Positions 23,239-35,565 of a stretch of DNA of 64,000 bases are shown here, piece after piece. A model generated the notes under the pieces. It saw nothing but the letters and a program-made list of their open reading frames with translations, was not told the origin of the DNA and made no database searches. The stretch lies in contig CM022946.1 of the NCBI GenBank assembly GCA_012931725.1, positions 77,242,051 through 77,306,050 of the forward strand. Reading direction: 5' to 3'. This stretch comes from Litsea cubeba. Its lineage: Eukaryota > Streptophyta > Magnoliopsida > Laurales > Lauraceae. The stretch's first letter is position 1; the number at the start of each line of letters is the position of its first letter. Made by a program: the position numbers and the translations under genes.

Positions 23239-25374
23239 AGGAGATTGTGGGGGACTCGTTCAGATTGACAGTCGCAAGCCATATGTGGACTTCGCCATCA
23301 TCCATGCAGATGAGAACAGAGGATGCTTTTGATTCGCTTGGCTTGGTTATAACCTCAGATTTTTAGAGGACAAAGACCAAGAGGAGGTCCTATGTCTAAT
23401 AAAAAGCTAAGTAGACGGGCTGAAAAGCCACGTCTAAGCCATTGGAGGCAGAAGGAGAAGGCAAGGACCTTGGGGGGGGGGGTACCCCCAAGGGACTTTT
23501 GTCACCTTGTAGCGGTGGTCGGTATAGAACTTCCGCAGAGTTTTCTCTCTTTCTTTCTCTTAGATTTCTGATGCCTTATTCTGTCTGAATTTCCGGATTT
23601 TCTGCAGTCTGTCGTGCTGTCTTTTCTTCTTGGAGTGCTCTCCTATTTATAGGCTTTTTGGTAGCCATTTAAGAGGGTTTATGGGCTTTTATTGTCATTA
23701 AGCCGCATAATGGGAGGAGTTACAGGATTTAATTCCTTTATTTTGTAACTCCTTTTTCTTGGCTTCTGATTGGCTGAAGGAGATTGAGGGCATTTAATCA
23801 CCATTAATCGCCATGATGGGAGGAGTTTCATCGGTTAAATGCCATGAATCAATTGACTTGTAACTCCCGAATGCTTGCTTCTGATTGGGCCTTCCAAAGA
23901 AATGGATTAATGACTATAATAAAGTTAGTCAATTAATCGCATTAAGTGGTCCCCGAGCAGTTGAAGAGTCGCGGGCCGTGCCGCGTCTTTTTGGATTCTT
24001 TTGGTGATGATCATCGATAGATCTTCATGTAGATCGACATCGGATGACCATGTAACTTCAGGTATTGGTTGTCAACAGCGGGTCGGTGCCATCTGTCCAG
24101 TCGATTTCTCGATCGGTCGGGTAGAAAGTACACTTTTTTGTTTGACCGGTTGGCGATCAATGTTGGTTTTGATAATCTTAATGATTGACTCGTGATTTTG
24201 ACTGATCTCAAAGGATTTGGAGTCTGAAAAGTATGAATTTTGGAAAATCACAGGGGTCGGACGCTTCGAATCGCGAAAAACAATGAAAAACGGGGTTTCC
24301 GGGGCCCTCCCAGCGACCCTGGGCAGGGTTGCAGGGGTCTGCGACCCTGGAGGGGTTTTCACCCCTTTTTGTCCCGTTTTGCGTCTGTTTTTGATGTTTT
24401 TCGATTCTATTTTCTTTTGTATTTTTTTTACATTTTTTTTATCATTTATTGGCCTGATTTCCCTGTAGAAAACTTGATGAGAATCCTTTCATTTTGGTTT
24501 GCAAAGTTTCCAATTTTCTGAGAAAGCCGAAGACTTTGTCGCGCAGAGCTGCCGATTTTCCGTCAGAAGCTGAAATTAGGTTAAAAGATGTCGGAATGAC
24601 CTGAAATCTAGGGTGAAGCCTCCTGAGCAATAAATAAGACGAACCATAGGCTTTAGTTTGAGTTTTGAAGCCGTTTGGGGCCCTATCCCCAGTAGACTTG
24701 TTTTTATCGCGATGAAGATGTTGCGGCTTGATGTGCGGTGAACCGATGTCCGATTGACTTGAAATTTGACAGGGAACCTATTGGAGTCATTTTAAGATGA
24801 TCCGCAGGCTCTATCTTGGAAACAATGGTTCCAGGGAGCTTTGCCGCCGAGAGGCCTGATTTGGCTTCCGAGCGTCAAAGTCTGGTCAAATGTTGTCGAA
24901 ATGACCTGAAATTTGACGTTTAGCCCTTTGTAAGAATTTTGAAGCCGTCCATGTGCCCTATCTGATGAGTGATGGCCTCGGTGGTTCTCGCCGTCGAAAG
25001 GCTTGATTTAGCTGCTCGAGGGTTGATGTAGGGTCAAACGTTGTCGGTTTGACTCGGAACTTGACGTGGAGCCTTTTGGATGTATTTTGAGACCATCCAT
25101 CGGCTCTGATCGAATATTTGGTGTCTTCGATGGTTTCGCCGCCGGGAGCTCCTTTTCAGCTGTCGGAGAAGCGAAGTTAGGCCAAATGATTTTGAAAATG
25201 GCCCGAAACTTCTTTTGTACTCCTCTTTTGGCTGTCTTGAAGGATCTTGCAGTTTTTGTTTGATTCTGACAAGATTTGATTTTTTGGAAGTAGCATTCCC
25301 TATTTATGGCAGGTTGCGACTTCATGCAACGTTTTGGATCTTGAAGAGGCAAAGTGACTTTTTTGGTGTCAATA
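23239..25374 (-). repeat. Array unit U3
   Basis: This is a full unit of 2,136 bp with TATA at 23644-23651 and an 11-G run. Its last ~370 bp match the end of U2 almost base for base, including the CAATAAGG junction variant and TTCGATGG near 25126. Confidence 0.85.
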
Positions 25375-27234
25375 AGGAGATTGTGGGGGACTCGTTCAGA
25401 TTGACAGTCGCAAGCCATATGTGGACTTCGCCATCATCCATGCAGATGAGAACAGAGGATGCTTTTGATTCGCTTGGCTTGGTTATAACCTCAGATTTTT
25501 AGAGGACAAAGACCAAGAGGAGGTCCTATGTCTAATAAAAAGCTAAGTAGACGGGCTGAAAAGCCACGTCTAAGCCATTGGAGGCAGAAGGAGAAGGCAA
25601 GGGCCTTGGGGGGGGGGGGTACCCCCAATGGACTTTTGTCACCTTGTAGCGGTGGTCGGTGTAGAACTTCCGCAGAGTTTTCTCTCTTTCTTTCTCTTAG
25701 ATTTCTGATGCCTTATTCTGTCAGAATTTCCGGATTTTCTGCAGTCTGTCGTGCTGTCTTTTCTTCTTGGAGTGCTCTCCTATTTATAGGCTTTTTGGTA
25801 GCCATTTAGGAGGGTTATAGGCTTTTATTGTCATTAAGCCGCATAATGGGAGGAGTTACAGGATTTAATTCCTTTATTTTGTAACTCCTTTTTCTTGGCT
25901 TCTGATTGGCCGAAGGAGATTGAGGGCATTGAATCGCCATTAATCGCCATGATGGGAGGAGTTTCATCGGTTAAATGCCATGAATTAATTGACTTGTAAC
26001 TCCCGGATGCTTGCTTCTGATTGGGCCGTCCAAAGAAATGGATTAATGACTATAATAAAGTTAGTCAATTAATCGCATTAAGTGGTCGCCGAGCAGTTGA
26101 AGAGTCGCGGGCCGTGCCGCGTCTTTTGGGATTCTTTTGGTGATGATCATCGATAGATCTTCATGTAGATCGACATCGGATGACCATGTAACTTCAGGTA
26201 TTGGTTGCCAACAGCGGGTTGGTGCCATCTGTCCTGTCGATTTCTCGATCGGTCGGGTAGAAAGTACACTTTTTTGTTTGACCGGTTGGCGATCAATGTT
26301 GATTTTGATACTCTTGATGATTGACCCGTGATTTTGACTGATCTCAAAGGATTTGGAGTCTCAAAAGTATGAATTTTGGAAAACCACAGGGGTCGGACGC
26401 TTCGAATCGCGAAAAACGACGAAAAACGGGATTTCCGGGGCCCTCCCGGCGACCCTGGGCAGGGTCGCAGGGGTCTGCGACCCTGGAGGGGTTTTCACCC
26501 CTTTTTGTCCCGTTTTGCATCCGTTTTTTATGTTTTTCGATTCTATTTTCTTCTGTACTTTTTTGACATCTTTTATCACCTTATTGGCCTGATTTCCCTA
26601 TAAAAAACTTGATGAGAATCCTTGCATTTTGGTTTGCAAAGTTTCCAATTTTCCGAGAAGGCCGAAGACTTTGTAGCGCAGAGCTGCCGATTTTCCGTCA
26701 GAAGCTGAAATTAGGTCAAAAGATGTCGGAATACAAATCTGGGTGATCCTAGAAAAAAGAGACCATAGGCTTTGGTTTGAGTTTTGAAGCCGTTTGCGCC
26801 TACCCCGTAGTTTTTTGCGGATGAGATGTTGCGCTTGAGTGCGGTGAACTTCCGTGATTAATTTGACAGCCTTGAGTCGTTTAAGAGAAGCTCTGTATTA
26901 AACAGTGTCCCGGGAGCTTCGCCGCGAGAAGGCCTGATTTGTCTTCCGACGTCAAGTCTGGCAATTCTCGAATATATGAATTTGACGTAGCAGCATTTTG
27001 AGCCGTCCGTGCTTCATATTTGGTGTCCCATGCCGCCGGGGCTCCTTTCACTGTCGAGAGGAATTAGGATTTGAATGGCCAAACTTCTTTTGTACTGCTG
27101 TCTTAAGTCTTGCGTTTTGTTTGATTCTGACAAGATTTGATTTTTGGAAGTAGCATTCCCTATTTATGGCAGGTTGTGACTTCATGCAGCTTTTTGGATC
27201 TTGAAGAGGCAAAGTGACTTTTTTGGTGTCAACA
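25375..27234 (-). repeat. Array unit U4 (with damaged stretch)
   Basis: The unit is 1,860 bp, with TATA at 25781-25788 and a 12-G run. The stretch 26725-27125 has lost many single bases and short blocks relative to every other unit. It shares with U6 the variants TTGCATCCG, CTATAAAAAAC and GAGAAGGCCGAAG. Confidence 0.83.
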
Positions 27235-29360
27235 AGGAGATTGTGGGGGACTCGTTCAGATTGACAGTCGCAAGCCATGTGTGGACTTCGCCATCATCCA
27301 TGCAGATGAGAACAGAGGATGCTATTGATTCGCTTGGCTTGTTATAACCCTCAAGATTTTTAGGAAGGACAAGACCAAGAGGAGGTCTAGTCCAATAAAA
27401 AGCTAGTAGACGGGGCTTGCAAAGCCACGTCAGAGCCATTGGAGGCAGAAGGAGAAGGCAAGGACCTTGGGGGGGGGGGGGTACCCCAAGGGACTTTTGT
27501 CACCTTGTAGCGGTGGTCGGTGTAGAACTTCCGCAGAGTTTTCTCTCTTTCTTTCTATTAGATTTCTGATGCCTTATTCTGTCTGAATTTTCGGATTTTC
27601 TGCAGTCTGTCGTGCTGTCTTTTCTTCTTGGAGTGCTCTCCTATTTATAGGCTTTTTGGTAGCCATTTAGGAGGGTTTATGGGCTTTTATTGTCATTAAG
27701 CGCATAATGGGAGGAGTTACATGATTTAATTCCTTTATTTTGTAACTCCTTATTCTTGGATTTTGATTGGCTGAAGGAGATTGAGGGCATTTAATCGCCA
27801 TTAATCGCCATGATGGGAGGAGTTTCATCAGTTAAATGCCATGAATTAATTGACTTGTAACTCCCGGATGCTTGCTTCTGATTGGGCCGTCCAAAGAAAT
27901 GGATTAATGACTGTAATAAAGTTAGTCAATTAATCGCATTAAGTGGTCGCCGAGCAGTTGAAGAGTCGCGGGCCGTGCCGCGTCTTTTGGGATTCTTTTG
28001 GTGATGATCATCGATAGATCTTCATGTAGATCGACATCGGATGACCATGTAACTTCAGGTATTGGTTGCCAACAGCGGGTTGGTGCCATCTGTCCTGTCG
28101 ATTTCTCGATCGGTCGGGTAGAAAGTACACTTTTTTGTTTGACCGGTTGGCGATCAATGTTGATTTTGATACTCTTGATGATTGACCCGTGATTTTGACT
28201 GATCTCAAAGGATTTGGAGTCTCAAAAGTATGAATTTTGGAAAATCACAGGGGTCGGACGCTTTGAATCGCGAAAAACGACGAAAAACGGGGTTTCCGGG
28301 GCCCTCCCGGCGACCCTGGGCCAGTCTGCGACCCTGGAGGGGTTTTCACCCGTTTTTGTCCCGTTTTGCGTCCGTTTTTGATGTTTTTCGATTCTATTTT
28401 CTTCTGTATTTTTTTAGACATTTTTTTATCATTTATTGGCTTGATTTCCCTGTAGAAAAGTTGATGAGAATCCTTGCATTTTGGTTTGCAAAGTTTCTAA
28501 TTTTTCGAGAAAGCCGAAGACTTTGTCGCGTAGAGCTGCCGATTTTCCGTCAGAAGCTGAAATTAGGTCAAAAGACGTCGGAATGACCTGAAATGTGGGG
28601 TGAAGCCTCCTGAGCAATAAATAAGACGTACCATAGGCTTTGGTTTGAGTTTTGAAGCCGTTTGGGGCCCTATCCCCAGTAGACTTGTTTTTGTCGCGAT
28701 GAAGATGTTGCGGATTGATGTGCGGTCAACCGATGTCCGATTGACTTGAAATTTGACAGGGAACCTTTTGGAGTCAAATTAAGATGATCCGCAGGCTCTG
28801 TCTTGGAAACAATGGTCCCGGGGAGCTTCGCCGCCGAGAGGCCTGATTTGGCTTTCGAGCGTCAAAGTCTGGTCAAATGTTGTCGAAATGACCTGAAATT
28901 TGACGTTTAGCCCATTGTAAGCATTTTGAAGCCGTCCATGTGCTCTATCTGATGAGTGATGGCCTCAGTGGTTCTCGCCGTCGAAATGCTTGATTTAGCT
29001 GCTCGAGGGTTGATGTAGGGTCAAACGTTGTCGGTTTGACTCGGAACTTGACGTGGAGCCTTTTGGATGTATTTTGAGATCATCCATCGGCTCTGATCGA
29101 ATATTTGGTGTCTCCGATGCTTTCGCCGCCGGGAGCTCCTTTTCAGCTGTCGGAGAAGCGAAGTTAGGCCAAATGATTTTGAAATGGCCCGAAACTTCTT
29201 TTGTACTCCTCTTTTGGCTGTCTTGAAGGATCTTGCAGTTTTTGTTTGATTCTGACAAGATTTGATTTTTTGGAAGTAGCATTCCCTATTTATGGCAGGT
29301 TGCGACTTCATGCAGCTTTTTGGATCTTGAAGAGGCAAACTGACTTTTTTGGTGTCAACA
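27235..29360 (-). repeat. Array unit U5
   Basis: The unit is 2,126 bp, with TATA at 27642-27649. The G-run is 13 and is followed by only four C. The GC-rich inverted repeat is shortened at about 28317-28330. The first ~200 bp (27350-27425) carry several small indels. Confidence 0.84.
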
Positions 29361-31473
29361 AGGAGATTGTCGGGGACTTGTTCAGATTGACAGTCGCAAG
29401 CCATATGTGGACTTCGACATCATCCATGCAGATGAGAACAGAGGATGCTATTGATTCGCATGGCTTGGCTATAACCTCAGATTTTTAGAGGACAAAGACC
29501 AAGAGGAGGTCCTATGTCCAATAAAAAGCTAAGTAGACAAGCTGAAAAGCCACATCTAAGCCATTGGAGGCAGAAGGAGAAGGCAAGGACCTTGGGGGGG
29601 GGGGTACCCCCTAGGGACTTTTGTCACCTTATAGCGGTGGTCGGGGTAGAACTTCCGCAGAGTTTTCTCTCTTTCTTTCTCTTAGATTTCTGATGCCTTA
29701 TTATGTCTTAATTTCCGATTTTTCTGCAGTCTGTCGTGCTGTCTTTTCTTCTTGGAGTGCTCTCCTATTTATAGGCTTTTTGGTAGCCATTTAGGAGAGT
29801 TTATGGGCTTTTATTGTCATTAGGCTGCATAATGGGAGGAGTTACAGGATTTAATTCCTTTATTTTGTAACTCCTTTTTCTTGGCTTCTGATTGGCCGAA
29901 GGAGATTGAGGGCATTTAATCGCCATTAATCGCCATGATGGGAGGAGTTTCATCGGTTAAATGCCATGAATCAATTGACTTGTAACTCCCGGATGCTTGC
30001 TTCTGATTGGGCCGTCCAAAGAAATGGATTAATGACTATAATAAAGTTAGTCAATTAATCGCATTAAGTGGTCGCCGAGCAGTTGAAGAGTCGTGGGCCG
30101 TGCCGCGTCTTTTGGGATTCTTTTGGTGATGATTATCGATAGATCTTCATGTAGATCGACATCGGATGACCATGTAACTTCAGGTATTGGTTGCCAACAG
30201 CGGGTCACTGCCATTTGTCCTATCGATTTCTCGATCGGTCGGGTAGAAAATACACTTTTTTGTTTGACCGGTTGGCGATCAATGTTGATTTTAATACTCT
30301 TGATGATTGACTCGTGATTTTGACTGATCTCAAAGGATTTGGAGTCTCGAAAGTATGAATTTTGGAAAATCACAGGGGTTGGACGCTTCAAATCGTGAAA
30401 AACGATGAAAAACGGGGTTTCCGGGGCCCTCCCGGCGACCCTGGGCCAGGGTCGCAGGGGTCTGCGATCCTGGAGGGGTTTTCACCCCTTTTTGTCCCGT
30501 TTTGCATCCGTTTTTGATGTTTTTCGATTCTATTTTCTTCTGTATTTTTTTGACATTTTTTATCACTTATTGGCCTGATTTCCCTATAAAAAACTTGATG
30601 AGAATCCTTGCATTTTGGTTTGCAAAGTTTCCAATTTTCCGAGAAGGCCGAAGACTTTGTCGCGCAGAGCTGCCGATTTTCCGTCAGAAGTTGAAATTAG
30701 GTCAAAAGATGTCGGAATGACCTGAAATCTGGGGTGAAGCCTCCTGAGCAATAAATAAGACGAACCATAGGCTTTAGTTTGTGTTTTGAAGCCGTTTGGG
30801 GCCTATCCCCAGTAGACTTGTTTTTGTCGCGATGAAGATGTTGCGGCTTGACGTGCGGTCAATCGATGTCCGATTGACTTGAAACTTGACAGGGAACCTA
30901 TTGGAGTCATTTTAAGATGATCCGCAGGCTCTGTCTTGAAAACAATGTTCCCGGGGAGCTTCGCCGCCGAGAGGCCTGATTTGTCTTCCGAGCGTCAAAA
31001 TCTGGTCAAATGTTCTCGAAATAACATGAAATTTGACGTTTAGCCCTTTGTAAGCATTTTGAAGCCGTCCATGTGCTCTATCTGATGAGTGACGCCGAAA
31101 GGCTTGATTTAGCTGCTCGAGGGTTGATGTAGGGTCAAACGTTGTCGGTTTGACTCGGAACTTGACGTGGATCCTTTTGGATGTATTTTGAGACCATCCA
31201 TCGGCTCTGATCGAATATTTGGTGTCTCCAATGTTTTCGCCGCCGGGAGCTCCTTTTCAGCTGTCGGAGAGGCGAAGTTAGGCCAAATGATTTTGAAATG
31301 GCCCGAAACTTCTTTTGTACTCCTCTTTTGGCTGTCTTATGGATCTTGTAGTTTTTGTTTGATTCTGACAAGATTTGATTTTTTGGAAGTAGCATTCCCT
31401 ATTTATGGCAGGTTGTGACTTCATGCAGCTTTTTGGATCTTGAAGAGGCAAAGTGACTTTTTTGGTGTCAACA
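29361..31473 (-). repeat. Array unit U6
   Basis: The unit is 2,113 bp, with TATA at 29766-29773 and an 11-G run. It pairs with U4 by shared variants (TTGCATCCG near 30502, CTATAAAAAAC near 30584, GAGAAGGCCGAAG near 30640, GGTTGTGAC near 31409). Confidence 0.85.
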
Positions 31474-33592
31474 AGGAGATTGTGGGGGACTCGTTTAGAT
31501 TGACAGTCGCAAGCCATGTGTGGACTTCGCCATCATCCATGCAGATGAGAACAGAGGATGCTATCGATTCGCTTGGCTTGGTTATAACCTCAGATTTTTA
31601 GAGGACAAAGACCAGGAGGAGGTCCTATGTCCAATAAAAAGCTAAGTAGACGGGCTGAAAAGCCACGTCTGAGCCATTGGAGGCAGAAGGAGAAGGCAAG
31701 GACCTTGGGGGGGGGGGGGGTACCCCCAAGGGACTTTTGTCACCTTGTAGCGGTGGTCGGTGTAGAACTTCCGCAGAGTTTTCTCTCTTTCTTTCTCTTA
31801 GATTTCTGATGCCTTATTCTGTCTGAATTTCCGGATTTTCTACAGTCTGTCGTGCTGTCTTTTCTTCTTGGAATGATCTCCTATTTATAGGCTTTTTGGT
31901 AGCCATTTAGGAGGGTTTATGGGCTTTTATTGTCATTAGGCCGCATAATGGGAGGAGTTACAGGATTTTATTCCTTTATTTTGTATCTCCTTTTTCTTGG
32001 CTTCTGATTGGCCGAAGGAGATTGAGGGCATTTAATCGCCATTAATCGCCATGATGGGAGGAGTTTCATCGGTTAAATGCCATGAATCAATCGACTTGTA
32101 AATCTCGGATGCTTGCTTCTGATTGGGACGTCCAAAGAAATGGATTAATGACTATAATAAAGTTAGTCAATTAATCGCATTAAGTGGTCGCCGAGCAGTT
32201 GAAGAGTCGCGGGCCGTGCCGCGTCTTTTGGGATTCTTTTGGTGATGATCATCGATAGATCTTCATGTAGATCGACATCGGATGACCATGTAACTTCAGG
32301 TATTGGTTGCCAACAGCGGGTCTGTGCCATCTGTCCTATCGATTTCTCGATCGGTCGGGTAGAAAGTACACTTTTTTGTTTGACCGGTTGGCGATCAATG
32401 TTGATTTTAATACTCTTGATGATTGACTCGTGATTTTGACTGATCTCAAAGGATTTGGAGTCTCAAAAGTATGAATTTTAGAAAATCACAGGGGTCGGAC
32501 GCTTCAAATCGTGAAAAACGATGAAAAACGGGGTTTCCGGGGCCCTCCCGGCGACCCTGGGCCAGGGTGAGGGGATTTCACCCCTTTTTGTCCCGTTTTG
32601 CGTCCGTTTTTGATGTTTTTCGATTCTATTTTCTTCCATATTTTTTTTGACATTTTTTTATCACTAATTGGCCTGATTTCCCTGTAGAAAACTTGATGAG
32701 AATCCTTGCATTTTGGTTTGCAAAGTTTCCAATTTTCCGAGAAAGCTGATGACTTTGTCGCGCAGAGCTGCCGATTTTCCGTCAGAAGCTGAAATTAGGT
32801 CAAAAGATGTCGGAATGACCTGAAATGTGGGGTGAAGCCTCCTGAGCAATAAATAAGACGAACCATAGGCTTTTGTTTGAGTTTTGAAGCCGTTTGGGGC
32901 CCTATCCCCAGTAGTCTTGTTTTTGTCGCGATGAAGATGTTGCGGCTTGATGTGCGGTCAACCGATGTCCGATTGACTTGAAATTTGACAGGAAACCTAT
33001 TGGAGTCATTTTAAGATGATCCGCAGGCTCTGTCTTGGAAACAATGGTCCCGGGGAGCTTCGCCGTCGAGAGGCCTGATTTTGCTTCCGAGCGTCAAAGT
33101 CTGGTCAAATGTTGTCGAAATGACCTGAAATTTGACGTTTAACCCTTTGTAAGCATTTTGAAGCCGTCCATATGCTCTATCTGATGAGTGATGGCCTCGG
33201 TGGTTCTCGCCGCCGAAAGGCTTGATTTAGCTGCTCGAGGGTTGATGTAGGGTCAAACGTTGTCGATTTGGCTCGGAACTTGACGTGGAGCCTTTTGGAA
33301 GTATTTTGAGACCATCCATCGGCTCTGATCGAATATTTGGTGTCTCCGATGCTTTCGCCGCCGGGAGCTCCTTTTCAGCTGTCGTAGAAGCGAAGTTAGG
33401 CCAAATGATTTTGAAATGGCCCGAAACTTCTTTTGTACTCCTCTTTTGGCTGTCTTGAAGGATCTTGCAGTTTTTGTTTGATTCTGACAAGATTTGATTT
33501 TTTGGAAGTAGCATTCCCTATTTATGGCAGGTTGCGACTTCATGCAGCTTTTTGGATCTTGAAGAGGCAAAGTGACTTTTTTGGTGTCAACA
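31474..33592 (-). repeat. Array unit U7
   Basis: The unit is 2,119 bp, with TATA at 31882-31889 and the longest G-run, 14. The GC-rich inverted repeat has lost about 30 bp near 32567. It shares ATTTTATTCC and TTTTGTATCTCC (near 31966-31990) with U8. Confidence 0.85.
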
Positions 33593-35565
33593 AGGAGATT
33601 GTGGGGGACTCGTTCAGATTGACAGTCGCAAGCCATATGTGGACTTCGACATCATCCATGCAGATGAGAATAGAGGATGCTATCGATTCGCTTGGCTTGG
33701 TTATAACCTCAGATTTTTAGAGGACAAAGACCAGGAGGAGGTCCTATGTCTAATAAAAAGCTAAGTAGACGGGCTGAAAAGCCACGTCTAAGCCATTGGA
33801 GGCAGAAGGAGAAGGCAAGGACCTTGGGGGGGGGGGTACCCCCAAGGGACTTTTGTCACCTTGTAGCGGTGGTCGGTGTAGAACTTCCGCAGAGTTTTCT
33901 CTCTTTCTTTCTCTTAGATTTCTGATGCCTTATTCTGTCTGAATTTCCGGATTTTCTGCAGTCTGTCGTGCTGTCTTTTCTTCTTGGAGTGCTCTCCTAT
34001 TTATAGGCTTTTTGGTAGCCATTTAGGAGGGTTTATGGGCTTTTATTGTCATTAGGCCGCATAATGGGAGGAGTTACAGGATTTTATTCCTTTATTTTGT
34101 ATCTCCTTTTTCTTGGCTTCTGATTGGCCGAAGGAGATTGAGGGCATTTAATCGCCATTAATCGCCATGATGGGAGGAGTTTCATCGGTTAAATGCCATG
34201 AATCAATCGACTTGTAAATCCCGGATGCTTGCTTCTGATTGGGACGTCCAAAGAAATGGATTAATGACTATAATAAAGTTAGTCAATTAATCGCATTAAG
34301 TGGTCGCCGAGCAGTTGAAGAGTCGCGGGCCGTGCCGCGTCTTTTGGGATTCTTTTGGTGATGATCATCGATAGATCTTCATGTAGATCGACATCGGATG
34401 ACCATGTAACTTTAGGTATTGGTTGCCAACAGCGGGTCAGTGCCATCTGTCGTATCGATTTCTCGATCGGTCGGGTAGAAAGTACACTTTTTTGTTTGAC
34501 CGGTTGGCGATCAATGTTGATTTTGATAATCTTGATGATTGACCCGTGATTTTGACTGATCTCAAAGGATTTGGAGTCTAAAAAGTATGAATTTTGGAAA
34601 ATCACAAGGGTCGGACGCTTCAAATCGCGAAAAACGACGAAAAACGGGGTTTCCGGGGCCCTCCCGGCGACCCTGGGCAGGGTCGCAGGGGTCTGCGACC
34701 CTGGAGGGGTTTTCACCCTTTTTTGTCCCGTTTTGCGTCCGTTTTTGATGGTTTTTTATTCTATTTTCTTCTGTATTTTTTTTGACATTTTTTATCATTT
34801 ATTGGCCTGATTTCCTTATAGAAAACTTGATGAGAATCCTTGCATTTTGGTTTGCAAAGTTTCCAATTTTCCGAGAAAGCCGAAGACTTTGTCGCGCAGA
34901 GCTGCCGATTTTCCGTCAGAAGCTGAAATTAGGTCAAAAGATGTCGGAATGACCTGAAATGTGGGGTGAAGCCTCCTGAGCAATAAATAAGACGAACCAT
35001 AGGCTTTTGTTTGAGTTTTGAAGCCGATTGGGGCCCTATCCCCAGTAGACTTGTTTTTGTCGCGATGAAGATGTTGCGGCTTGACGTGCGGTCAACCGAT
35101 GTCCGATTGACTTGAAATTTGACAGGGAACCTATTGGAGTCATTTTGAGATGATCCGAAGGCTCTGTCTTGGAAACAATGGTCCCGGGGAGCTTCGCCGC
35201 CGAGAGGCCTAATTTGGCTTCCGAGCGTCAAAGTCTGGTCAAATGTTCTCGAAATAACATGAAATTTGACGTTTAGCCCTTTGTAAGCATTTTGAAGCCG
35301 TCCATGTGCTCTATCTGATGAGTGATGGCCTCGGTGGTTCTCGCCGCCGAATGACTTGATTTAGCTGCTCGAGGGTTGATGTAGGGTCAAACGTTGTCGG
35401 TTTGACTCGGAACTTGACGTGGAGCCTTTTGGATGTATTTTGAGACCATCCATCGGCTCTGATCGAAGATTTGGTGTCTCCGATGCTTTCGCCGCCGGGA
35501 GCTCCTTTTCAGCTGTCGTAGAAGCGAAGTTAGGCCAAATGATTTTGAAATGGCCCGAAACTTCT
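33593..35565 (-). repeat. Array unit U8 (junction end deleted)
   Basis: About 187 bp are missing at the right end, including the LTR-LTR junction, so U8 fuses with U9 at ACTTCTTGACAGTCGC (35550-35572). TATA is at 33998-34005. It shares TTTTTTATTC in the T-rich block and the TATAGAAAAC variant with U10. Confidence 0.83.
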
